From JACRBE01 sp964429005 (lineage in GTDB: Bacteria > Chlamydiota > Chlamydiia > Chlamydiales > JACRBE01), in assembly GCA_964429005.1 (NCBI GenBank), contig CAYSAJ010000034.1, positions 1-15,740 on the forward strand: DNA of 15,740 nucleotides, in the 5' to 3' direction. The notes under the pieces were generated by a model, which saw only the letters and a list, made by a program, of their open reading frames with translations, was not told the origin of the DNA and did no database searches. Positions 1-6,425 of the stretch are shown here, one piece after another (the stretch's first letter is position 1; the number at the start of each line of letters is the position of its first letter). Both the position numbers and the translations under genes were made by a program.

Positions 1-363
1 CCTTCTCAACATAGTCTAAGGGATCTAGTCTACCAAAAAATTCAAGAAATTCCAGCTCATACGATGGCAAATTCTCAGCAAATTTTCCAAGTCCTTATTC
101 AAAGCGTTCAAAACTGCCAGGAGTATTGTCAATTAGCGATTCATGAACTTGAAATCCTTTTTGGAAAAAGCCCTGAAGATCTTTTAGAAATTGAGCAGAT
201 TGTGCCTGATATTGAAAAAGAACTTTTTTACCAGAGTGTCCTAGTACCAATGTGGGAGATTTGGAAATATCCTCATTTAAAAAGTTCTCCTTATCATCAA
301 ATTACGAAAGTGATCTTGTTTTTAGACGTGCTTGATCGCTATAGACAAATACTCATATACTAA
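1..363 (+). CDS. C-terminal part of an unrecognised helical protein (5' end outside window)
   Basis: The reading frame is open from base 1. The first ATG, at 64, has no Shine-Dalgarno sequence before it, so it is probably an internal methionine and the gene begins upstream of the window. About 120 residues are visible. They look almost entirely alpha-helical and are rich in Leu, Ile, Gln and Glu, with no catalytic motif or membrane span that I recognise. The gene ends 12 bp before the ATG of the MORN-variant gene and is probably co-transcribed with it. The layout (hydrophobic helix, Glu/Leu-rich segment, final hydrophobic helix) loosely resembles the C-terminal helical tail of the DUF115 protein two genes downstream. 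It may therefore be the end of a tandem DUF115 paralogue, but that is a weak inference. The frame is certain; the function is unknown. Confidence 0.7.
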   Translation, partial: PSQHSLRDLVYQKIQEIPAHTMANSQQIFQVLIQSVQNCQEYCQLAIHELEILFGKSPEDLLEIEQIVPDIEKELFYQSVLVPMWEIWKYPHLKSSPYHQITKVILFLDVLDRYRQILIY

Positions 364-375
364 GCTGAGGAATTG

Positions 376-1005
376 ATGCAAAAAACCTATGAATGGAAAA
401 ATGAAAAGCTTCTCATCGCAGCACCTGAGTTTTCCTTTTTTTTGGAAGCTCCTTTTACCCCTTATTTAATTCCCCTAGACTACGCTGGATGCCAATTACA
501 AAATGATCATGAAGGGAATCTCCATAGAGTTTCTTGCCATAAAGATGGGGTCTTTCATGGTGAAGTAAAAACCTTTTTTCCTTCAGGAAAACTCTCATCA
601 CACTGCTTCTATGAAGAGGGAATTTTACACGGCCCCTCCTTATTTTATAGTGAAACAGGGCAAATTCTTTCTGATTCGTGCTACCTGTATGGAAAAAAAC
701 AAGGAAGAGCCATCAAATACTACATCAGCGGAGCCTTGTACTCAGTGGAATTTTTTATAGAGGGCCAGCCTGAGGGTAAACAAATGTTCTACTACGAAGA
801 TGGGACAGTTAAGACTGAAATCAATTATATAAAAGGCTACTTAGAAGGAACCTCTTGTCTTTACTGGGAAAACCGTAACTTAAAGCGAAGAGTAGAATTC
901 CATAGAGGTCTTAAACATGGAGAAGAAGAAATCTGGGATAGAAATGGAAAACTCGTAGAAAAATCGATCTACAGTCATGGAAAGATGGTAGAGAAGCCAT
1001 GTTAA
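376..1005 (+). CDS. MORN-variant (MORN_2/YwqK-like) repeat protein
   Basis: A 209-residue protein built largely from about six or seven short tandem repeats of the form G-x-x-x-G, aromatic pair, x-x-x-G, then a beta hairpin (for example GVFHGEVKTFF, GILHGPSLFY, GQPEGKQMFYY, GYLEGTSCLYW, GLKHGEEEIW). This is the MORN_2 repeat annotated in YwqK-type 'antitoxin' proteins. It forms an extended beta surface thought to mediate binding; no enzymatic residue is evident. The antitoxin name is a database label and nothing here suggests a toxin partner. ATG 376 is preferred over TTG 373 because GAGG at 367-370 lies 5 nt before the ATG. There is no signal peptide. The gene overlaps the DUF115 gene by 7 bp, so translational coupling and a shared role are likely. 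Family call fairly sure, function unknown. Confidence 0.8.
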   Translation: MQKTYEWKNEKLLIAAPEFSFFLEAPFTPYLIPLDYAGCQLQNDHEGNLHRVSCHKDGVFHGEVKTFFPSGKLSSHCFYEEGILHGPSLFYSETGQILSDSCYLYGKKQGRAIKYYISGALYSVEFFIEGQPEGKQMFYYEDGTVKTEINYIKGYLEGTSCLYWENRNLKRRVEFHRGLKHGEEEIWDRNGKLVEKSIYSHGKMVEKPC

Positions 1006-2618
1006 AAGCATTCTCTTCATCGATCTGGGAGATTTTGTCTGAAAAAAACCCCTCTCTTCATTTTTATTATACTTTTTGTGATCTAGAGATGCCCTACGAC
1101 GAAGAAAAGGTAACACTCGTTGATAGTTGTGATCTTCAAGTGGTCTATTTTATAGGCGCTGAGACATTTCAAAACGCTAGCTTTTATTTAGTAAAAGAGA
1201 ACCCTCCTTATTGCATCTTAATCGATGAAAATCCTTCAAAAGTTCATTTTTTTTTGTCTAAAAAGGAATCTGATTCAATCATAGGACATAAAAATGTTTG
1301 TTTGATGAGCTCTCCACATGGAGAAAGCCTTGAGAACCTATTACAAGCAGTCGCAGAGAAGTTCCCTTTGCCTTCTTTTTACTTTTATCAAGCAAGTTCC
1401 TATCAAAACATGAAAGTAGAGGACATTCTTGCTAAATTTATTACTGTAAATAATAGCATTGTGTCAGAAGCTTTTTTCTTACCTGCGATTACCCAAAATT
1501 TAGTTCATCATCTTTCGAAAATCCATAAAACGCCCTCTTTATATCATTTACAAAATGCCTTTAATGGAGCCCAGGTAATTATTTGTGGCGCTGGCCCTTC
1601 TTTAGTACAAGCTATCCCATTTTTGCGGCAAGCCCAGGAAAGAGCTCTGATTATCGCAGGTGGCTCAGCTATCAGCATATTGAACCACCATGGAATTTTT
1701 CCCCATTTTCAATGTGTTACAGACCCTTCAGAAAAGGAATACAAAATTATTAAAGGAGCCTACTCCTTTGAAGTTCCTAATTTTTTAGAAGCAAGAGCTA
1801 GATATGACATCGATACAACCTACAACGGTAAAGAAATTATTGCTAATCACTCCTATCACCCTCTTTTTCAAAATTGGATTCAAGATTTAACGGGTATTAA
1901 ACCTTCCTTTGAGGAGGGTATGACTACTCAAGGGGGCCTGAGTGTAACTACTTTTGCGATCGATATCGCTCTTTGGATTGGAGCTAAGTCTATTTATTTT
2001 GTTGGAGTTGACTTAGCCTATCATGAAGAAAAAAAATATGCAGAAGGAGCAACTTTATTCGAAACGCAAACGAATACAACTAATGGAGAGATTCGTAAAA
2101 CTTCAGATGATCTTTTATTCATGAAAAGTCATTTTGGGCATGATGTTTATACACAATCTAGGTGGAAAATCGAATCGGATGAGATTTCAGAAAAAGCAAT
2201 GCTTAATCCTCAAACTCACTTTTTTACGCTATCAAAAGAAGGGCTTGGATTTGCAGAGGTTCCCTATTTATCACTAGATGAAGCCCTAGTTAGAATGAAC
2301 ACTCAAAGAGACATTTCGGGAATGATCCATCAAGTGCTATCCATTGCTCCCAAAGCCACAAATGTCAATCTAAAGGAATCTTTTAGAGAACTTGCAAAGA
2401 GTTTAAAAAGGATCGCTGAATATCTAGAGGAGCCTTTTTCTGAAAATGTTTTTGACTATTTTGTAGAAAATGAAATCGCCTTTGAAATCCTTCTGAAGAG
2501 TGCTTTAAAAGATGTAAAAACGCTCGAACACCTTGAAAAAGGAATTTCCAAGAAACAATGGATGGTTCACACTGTGACTCATCTGCTCATAGCTTTCGGG
2601 CAAGAGGGACTATTATGA
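999..2618 (+). CDS. DUF115 / MptE-like putative glycosyltransferase (Maf-like)
   Basis: A 539-residue protein of the DUF115 family, which includes 6-hydroxymethylpterin diphosphokinase MptE-like proteins and the Maf motility-associated glycosyltransferases that add nonulosonic acids to flagellin. The N-terminal ~190 residues are poorly conserved. The Rossmann-like core begins with the signature IICGAGPSL (G197-A-G-P-S-L), followed by the Gly/Ser-rich IIAGGSAI. The family's second signature is TTQGGLSVTTFAIDIA, then FVGVDLAY with Asp338. The last ~120 residues are helical. The ATG lies inside the stop region of the upstream MORN-variant gene (7 bp overlap), and the TGA overlaps the ATG of the next gene (ATGA), so the three are one operon. 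Since no flagellar genes are seen, the acceptor is more likely a surface protein or glycan. Family membership is firm; donor and acceptor are unknown. Confidence 0.85.
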   Translation: MLKAFSSSIWEILSEKNPSLHFYYTFCDLEMPYDEEKVTLVDSCDLQVVYFIGAETFQNASFYLVKENPPYCILIDENPSKVHFFLSKKESDSIIGHKNVCLMSSPHGESLENLLQAVAEKFPLPSFYFYQASSYQNMKVEDILAKFITVNNSIVSEAFFLPAITQNLVHHLSKIHKTPSLYHLQNAFNGAQVIICGAGPSLVQAIPFLRQAQERALIIAGGSAISILNHHGIFPHFQCVTDPSEKEYKIIKGAYSFEVPNFLEARARYDIDTTYNGKEIIANHSYHPLFQNWIQDLTGIKPSFEEGMTTQGGLSVTTFAIDIALWIGAKSIYFVGVDLAYHEEKKYAEGATLFETQTNTTNGEIRKTSDDLLFMKSHFGHDVYTQSRWKIESDEISEKAMLNPQTHFFTLSKEGLGFAEVPYLSLDEALVRMNTQRDISGMIHQVLSIAPKATNVNLKESFRELAKSLKRIAEYLEEPFSENVFDYFVENEIAFEILLKSALKDVKTLEHLEKGISKKQWMVHTVTHLLIAFGQEGLL

Positions 2619-3415
2619 CCATCATATGGAAGAATTACTTATCTGGTGTAGATGTTACGATTCATGCCCTCTTAACGGAAGATAAAAATTACATTTTTAT
2701 GATGACATGGGATCGCAAAGCCATTTGTTTTGATCCTCTTTTCTCAGAAAATGTTTTCAATTTTTTGGAGCAGCACAACATAGAGCTTGCTGCTATTTTT
2801 ATCACACATGACCATAAAAAACATAAGGGAGCTTTACACGAGATATTAAAAAAACATGATGTGAATGTACTAGGTCCTGACGGCGCGCTAAACGTGAAGC
2901 AAAATGTCATGAGCGAAGATGAACTTATTTTTGGTCCTTTCCTCATAAAAGTACTCTCTCTTCCAGGAGTCTCCCCATCCCATGTAGGCTATTATTTTTC
3001 TGAGAAACATCTGCTCTTTTCTGGTGATGCAATTTCAGCAGGGGGATGTGGAAAAGTAGGAGAGGGTAGCGTAGAGCAGCTTTATAACTCTCTTAAATTG
3101 ATATGCCATTTGCCTCAAGATACTGAGCTATTTTTTATTCATGAATCCACCTTAAGAAATCTTCAATTTGCCTGCTCTTTAGATCCACAAAATCCGAAAA
3201 TCCCTGAAAGAATCGAAAAAGAGACTTTCAAACAATCTCAAGGGATACCCACAGTTCCTTGTAAACTCTCAGAAGAGACCTTAATTAATCCTTTTTTACG
3301 ATGTAAAAATCTGAATATTCGTGAGAATTTACATATCCATGAGGCTACGGAGCTTGATGTTTTCGAGCGGATCTATAGGATGAGAGAAGAATATGAGCAT
3401 CCCAAACAGATTTAG
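2615..3415 (+). CDS. Glyoxalase II-like metallo-beta-lactamase fold hydrolase with altered metal site
   Basis: A 266-residue member of the hydroxyacylglutathione hydrolase (glyoxalase II) branch of the metallo-beta-lactamase fold. Usual glyoxalase II length is about 250-260, and both domains are present. The canonical THxHxDH motif reads THDHKKH, so His65, His67 and His70 are kept but the Asp metal ligand is Lys69. Further ligands are His123 (in PSH, where HTxGH is usual, so the first His is lost), Asp138 (SGDA followed by AGGCGK) and His176 (IHES where GHEYT is usual). The C-terminal domain keeps GIPTVPCKLSEE and NPFLR, typical of glyoxalase II. Start ATG 2615 follows GAGGG at 2604-2608 and overlaps the upstream TGA; an in-frame ATG at 2558 has no such site. 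One zinc site is probably impaired, so a binding role or altered chemistry is possible. Confidence 0.82.
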   Translation: MTIIWKNYLSGVDVTIHALLTEDKNYIFMMTWDRKAICFDPLFSENVFNFLEQHNIELAAIFITHDHKKHKGALHEILKKHDVNVLGPDGALNVKQNVMSEDELIFGPFLIKVLSLPGVSPSHVGYYFSEKHLLFSGDAISAGGCGKVGEGSVEQLYNSLKLICHLPQDTELFFIHESTLRNLQFACSLDPQNPKIPERIEKETFKQSQGIPTVPCKLSEETLINPFLRCKNLNIRENLHIHEATELDVFERIYRMREEYEHPKQI

Positions 3416-4235
3416 TGTATCTCTCCCGATCCCGTGCTTTTTCCTATTCATTCTGATGGGATGCTCCGGCATGCAAAAATCTGAAATGGAACGGATCAAA
3501 AGAAACAATGAGATTGAAGAATTTATCTACCGCAGAGAATCGGATCATTTCATTCCTCCTTTTTCTTTGATACCTGTCAAACGTGAAAAGTACCCTTGGG
3601 AAGAAGAATATGTAGGAAATATCCCTCGTATTACAAAAGAATATTTCCGCTGCAGAGGTAAGGCCACTCACCCTACCATATCAAGGGCCTCTAAAGAGGG
3701 TAGTGAGACTTACCATAGAGATTGTGGCGGAATAGAAAGCCACAGTTTGCCCATGAGAAATAATCAGGAATTCGTGTATCCAGTTTTTATTAATCTTTTG
3801 AATTACATCCAGAAGATTACAGAAAGAAAAGTCATCATTACATGTGCTCATCGCTGCCCTAAACATAACCTTTATGTAGACCCTTATGATGTTCATCAAA
3901 GATCGAAGCATCAAGTGGGAGCCGAAGTCGACTTCTATGTGGAGGGTTGGGAGCAAACTCCAGAAAAAGTTTTTGACGTGATCAAAAAGTTTTATTTGGA
4001 ATTTCCTCCATATCAAGGAAGCTCTGAATGGAAAAAATTTGTATATAGCGCAGAAAAAGAGCAGCTATCAAACAAGGAAATTGCAGTAAAGATTTCGAGA
4101 GAAAATCAAAATCGAGATTTAGATAATGACCACCCCTATCCATATCTGACCATAGAGCTTAAGTATGATATTGAGCTTGGAAGGGCTGTTCAATATCAAT
4201 GGCAAGAAGCACTCAATAGCTACGTTCGTTGGTAA
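3393..4235 (+). CDS. Predicted lipoprotein with M15-like zinc peptidase motif
   Basis: A 280-residue protein. Its N-terminus is a lipoprotein signal: a hydrophobic stretch ending in LMGC with Cys24 as the lipid acceptor, so it should be membrane-anchored and face the periplasm. The central region carries S171-x-H173-x-x-G176-x-x-x-D180, close to the SxHxxGxAxD zinc-binding signature of M15 D-Ala-D-Ala carboxypeptidases, although the usual Ala is Glu. His247 in DDHPYPYLTIEL could be the third ligand, but the classic Trp-His context is absent. Four non-lipid cysteines lie at FRCRG, RDCGG and HRCP plus one nearby, possibly forming disulfides. The start codon is inside the upstream hydrolase gene (23 bp overlap) behind a weak AGAGAAG. 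The 3' end overlaps the convergent HAD gene by 16 bp. Lipoprotein call firm; peptidase call tentative. A murein- or crosslink-trimming role is only inferred. Confidence 0.72.
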   Translation: MSIPNRFSVSLPIPCFFLFILMGCSGMQKSEMERIKRNNEIEEFIYRRESDHFIPPFSLIPVKREKYPWEEEYVGNIPRITKEYFRCRGKATHPTISRASKEGSETYHRDCGGIESHSLPMRNNQEFVYPVFINLLNYIQKITERKVIITCAHRCPKHNLYVDPYDVHQRSKHQVGAEVDFYVEGWEQTPEKVFDVIKKFYLEFPPYQGSSEWKKFVYSAEKEQLSNKEIAVKISRENQNRDLDNDHPYPYLTIELKYDIELGRAVQYQWQEALNSYVRW

Positions 4236-4900
4236 GAGATCACTTCATAAAAAGAAGAAAACCGCTGGGTTGTAGCCCGAATTTCAGACAACCCTTCATG
4301 AGTTAGAGAAGAAACAAGGACAGGAAATATCCTCGTTTGCTCTAAAGCCTTGAGCCCTTTTACTGTATCTTCAAAACCGATCGGACATTTAGCTTTAGCC
4401 CCATATTTTTCAAGACCCATTAAATATCCATCGGGATGAGGTTTGGGCTCTCGATAGTCACTTCTCCCTATCCAATAAGAAATTTCTTCAAGCTTTGGAA
4501 GACGTTTTTTGATGATATCTAAATGTCGATTGGGAGAATTCGTAACAACGCAAGAAGGAATTTTTCTTTGTGTGGCATAATTTATAACTTCCTCAGCGCC
4601 GGGCATGAGCATCACACCATTTGAATCAATCAATGATTCATAAATTTGAATTTTCTTTTGACGGATCATTTCCCAACGACTCTCTTGCTCTTTCAAAGAA
4701 GGCAGGTAGGAATATACGGCATCACGCAAAGCTTCTGTAGAATGGTGGCCATAAATACAATAAGTCGCAAAATCCCAGTCTAAATTGCATCCATATTGTT
4801 TGCAGACTTGTTGGTATGCACGCCAGTGCATTTCCTCAGTATTCACTAAAAGACCATCAAAATCAAAAAAGAAAAAATCAAAAGTGTCCAGCCAACTCAT
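4220..4900 (-). CDS. HAD-family hydrolase, beta-phosphoglucomutase / phosphatase-like
   Basis: A 226-residue haloacid dehalogenase superfamily protein of the PGMB/GPH-like subgroup. Motif I is DFDGLLVNTE, with nucleophile Asp13 and acid/base Asp15. It is followed by EMHWRAY, which resembles the E-x-H-x-x-A helix of beta-phosphoglucomutases. A helical cap spans about residues 25-90. Motif II is VVTNS (Thr120/Asn121/Ser122), motif III includes KPHPDGY (Lys153) and motif IV is GFEDTVKG (Glu177, Asp178). All catalytic positions are present, so it should be an active Mg2+-dependent phosphohydrolase or mutase in the cytosol. The substrate cannot be read from sequence; a small sugar phosphate is likely. 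It is monocistronic, convergent with the lipoprotein gene (16 bp overlap) and divergent from marC-like. A GGAG lies somewhat far (about 11 nt) from the ATG. Confidence 0.85.
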   Translation of the reverse strand: MSWLDTFDFFFFDFDGLLVNTEEMHWRAYQQVCKQYGCNLDWDFATYCIYGHHSTEALRDAVYSYLPSLKEQESRWEMIRQKKIQIYESLIDSNGVMLMPGAEEVINYATQRKIPSCVVTNSPNRHLDIIKKRLPKLEEISYWIGRSDYREPKPHPDGYLMGLEKYGAKAKCPIGFEDTVKGLKALEQTRIFPVLVSSLTHEGLSEIRATTQRFSSFYEVISYQRT

Positions 4901-4958
4901 GGTCTTTACATCTCCGTGTAGAAGTAGAAAGTATAATCCAATACAATTATTTTTTGCT

Positions 4959-4978
4959 TAATAAAAGACCTTTTATTA
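4959..4978. promoter_or_regulatory. Palindrome upstream of the MarC gene (candidate operator)
   Basis: A 9-bp perfect inverted repeat, TAATAAAAG / CTTTTATTA, has a 2-bp centre, giving a 20-bp near-perfect dyad. It lies 34 bp before the MarC ATG in the divergent HAD/MarC spacer. A perfect TATAAT is at 4932-4937 (plus strand), just upstream, but I could not place a good -35 at standard spacing. The loop is too short for a hairpin terminator, so a protein-binding site is more plausible. Confidence 0.45.
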
Positions 4979-5012
4979 GGGTGAGAAAAAATACCTTTTG
5001 AAAGGGCCAATT

Positions 5013-5630
5013 ATGAAGTTAGCCGTCATTATCAATTACTTTGTCTCTATTTTTATGCTTTGCAGCCCCCTAACGGCAATTCCTGTTTTTTTGGACCTGA
5101 CGCAAGGAAGAGAGCAAAAAAGACGTAGTATTACGGGCATGAAATCGGGTTTTTATGTGGCTCTTATTTTAATCATCATCACTTGGAGTGGGGAGAGTAT
5201 TCTCGACTTTTTAGGGATCCGTCTCCAAGCTTTCCAGTGCGCTGGAGGTATCGTTGTCTTTTTACTCGCCCTTTCCATGCTAAATGCGCAAAGTAGCCAA
5301 ATTCGGCAAACTGATGAAGAAATCAAGACTAAATCAGGAATCGCCATCGTTCCTCTAGCGATGCCCATTATGGCAGGACCTGGAGCCATGAGCGCTGTCA
5401 TCGTAACAGCGAGTACCTACAGCTCTTTATCAGATCGACTGATTCTAACCGCCTGCGCGGCAGGAATCGGTGCTGTCGTTTCCCTTCTTTTCTATTTTGC
5501 TGTCCAAATAGAGAAGTATCTAGGAAATACAGGGCTGAATATCTTAACCAGGGTAGGGGGACTGATTCTAGCCGCCCTCTCTATAGAGATTTTCGCCCAA
5601 GGGGTCCAAGGACTCTTTTTTACCCAGTAA
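5013..5630 (+). CDS. MarC family (UPF0056) integral membrane protein
   Basis: A 205-residue polytopic membrane protein of the usual MarC/YchE/YhgN length, with about six hydrophobic segments (near residues 4-28, 44-66, 72-92, 110-132, 141-165 and 178-200). The family signature PLAMPIMAGPGAM occupies residues 114-126, and the N-terminal ...SPLTAIPVFLDLT segment is also typical. ATG 5013 is chosen over TTG 4998 because AAAGGG at 5001-5006 sits 6 nt before it. The protein acts in the inner membrane. The family was once linked to multiple antibiotic resistance, but the transported substrate is unknown. It stands alone, with a palindrome upstream and the tRNA-Leu(CAA) gene 59 bp downstream. Family assignment is strong. 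Confidence 0.9.
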   Translation: MKLAVIINYFVSIFMLCSPLTAIPVFLDLTQGREQKRRSITGMKSGFYVALILIIITWSGESILDFLGIRLQAFQCAGGIVVFLLALSMLNAQSSQIRQTDEEIKTKSGIAIVPLAMPIMAGPGAMSAVIVTASTYSSLSDRLILTACAAGIGAVVSLLFYFAVQIEKYLGNTGLNILTRVGGLILAALSIEIFAQGVQGLFFTQ

Positions 5631-5663
5631 TACACCTAAACCTTTTTGGAAATTGCCAAATCC

Positions 5664-5669
5664 TATAAA
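5664..5669 (+). promoter_or_regulatory. -10-like box of tRNA-Leu(CAA)
   Basis: TATAAA lies 20 bp before the mature tRNA 5' end, right for an initiation point about 13 nt upstream of the tRNA. The -35 region (TTTTTG at 5643-5648, 15-bp spacer) is weak, so this is a modest call. Confidence 0.35.
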
Positions 5670-5689
5670 CTAGTGCTCTCTTCTATAGA

Positions 5690-5772
5690 GCCGAAGTGGT
5701 GGAATGGTAGACGCGGTAGACTCAAAATCTACTCTTTTCAGGAAGGTGCAGGTTCAAGTCCTGTCTTCGGCA
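5690..5772 (+). tRNA. tRNA-Leu(CAA)
   Basis: An 83-nt class II tRNA. Acceptor arms GCCGAAG (5690-5696) and CTTCGGC (5765-5771) pair fully, followed by discriminator A5772. The anticodon stem GTAGA/TCTAC encloses loop CTCAAAA, giving anticodon CAA, which reads UUG. A long variable arm (CTTTTCAGGAAG region) and the T-loop GGTTCAAGTCC confirm a leucine tRNA. CCA is not encoded and must be added after transcription. Immediately downstream is a weak A/T inverted repeat (CAAAAT / ATTTTG, 5785-5803) that overlaps the end of the convergent Nudix gene. Confidence 0.96.
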
Positions 5773-5795
5773 ATTTTCAATATGCAAAATGAAGA

Positions 5796-6311
5796 TTATT
5801 TTGTTTTATCCAAGCCAAAGGTAATTTGAAAGCAGATGTCTTCATCCGTAATCAGATCAAACTTTAGGGCATCTTTTGGGCAAACCCATGTAAACCCCTT
5901 ATGTTCATTAAAGTTAATCTTAATACAACCTGGGTTTTGAATAGGCTCTTTATAGTCCACCATGTAATATTCAAAATCAAAATTGGGTACTTTGATATAC
6001 AATTTGCCAATATAGTGCATTTTTAGGGGATCTAGCTCCAAACCTGTCTCTTCGAAAACTTCTCTAATAATCGCTTCTATCAGATCTTCATTGGAATGGA
6101 GTTTCCCTCCAGGAATTCCCCAATGGTTTCCTTCTGCTTTACCATCTTGTCGATGAAGAAGAAGAATTTTATCTTTATAGTGAAGATAACAACATCCGAC
6201 AATGGCTGCTTTGGGATTAAAATTTTCAGGTTTTTCTAAAAAGACGACAGCTTGCAGAGAATTTGTAATTAAATTGATAACAATTAAAGGAATAAAAAAC
6301 AGGTGCTTCAT
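5796..6311 (-). CDS. Nudix hydrolase with a signal-peptide-like N-terminus
   Basis: A 171-residue Nudix domain protein. The Nudix box GKLHSNEDLIEAIIREVFEETGL matches Gx5Ex7REUxEExGU at every position, so pyrophosphohydrolase activity on a nucleoside-diphosphate-linked substrate is expected. The preceding GIPGG is typical. Unusually, the protein opens with MKHLFFIPLIVINLITNSLQA, a charged start plus a hydrophobic core, before the domain at about residue 33. This looks like a Sec signal peptide or an N-terminal anchor, whereas most Nudix enzymes are cytosolic. No alternative ATG exists that would remove this segment. No clear Shine-Dalgarno precedes the ATG. It is divergent from the SDR/aldolase operon and convergent with tRNA-Leu(CAA). 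Substrate unknown; enzyme class is secure, export is predicted. Confidence 0.85.
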   Translation of the reverse strand: MKHLFFIPLIVINLITNSLQAVVFLEKPENFNPKAAIVGCCYLHYKDKILLLHRQDGKAEGNHWGIPGGKLHSNEDLIEAIIREVFEETGLELDPLKMHYIGKLYIKVPNFDFEYYMVDYKEPIQNPGCIKINFNEHKGFTWVCPKDALKFDLITDEDICFQITFGLDKTK

Positions 6312-6390
6312 AAAAAAATGATCGGATTAATTCTGTAAATACTAGCTGATTTCAATTTCTTTAAAAAGGCATCTTTAATTTTTTAGATTT

Positions 6391-6406
6391 AAAAACTATA
6401 GTTTTT
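6391..6406. promoter_or_regulatory. 16-bp perfect palindrome and probable promoter of the SDR/aldolase operon
   Basis: AAAAACTATAGTTTTT is a perfect 16-bp palindrome, with further partial symmetry outside it (TTTAGA on the left, TCTAAA on the right). It contains a -10-like TATAGT (6397-6402) 23 bp before the SDR ATG, so a bound protein would block transcription. The -35 region is weak. It also lies in the Nudix/SDR divergent spacer and could affect both genes. Confidence 0.4.
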
Positions 6407-6425
6407 TCTAAAACGAGAGATGGCC

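Noticed and set aside
2558..2614. N-terminal extension of the glyoxalase II-like gene
   Set aside because: It overlaps the DUF115 coding end and has no ribosome binding site, whereas ATG 2615 follows GAGGG and aligns with the family start.
5645..5660. TTTGG / CCAAA inverted repeat after the MarC gene as a terminator
   Set aside because: The stem is only 5 bp and no T-run follows. It overlaps the presumed promoter of tRNA-Leu(CAA).
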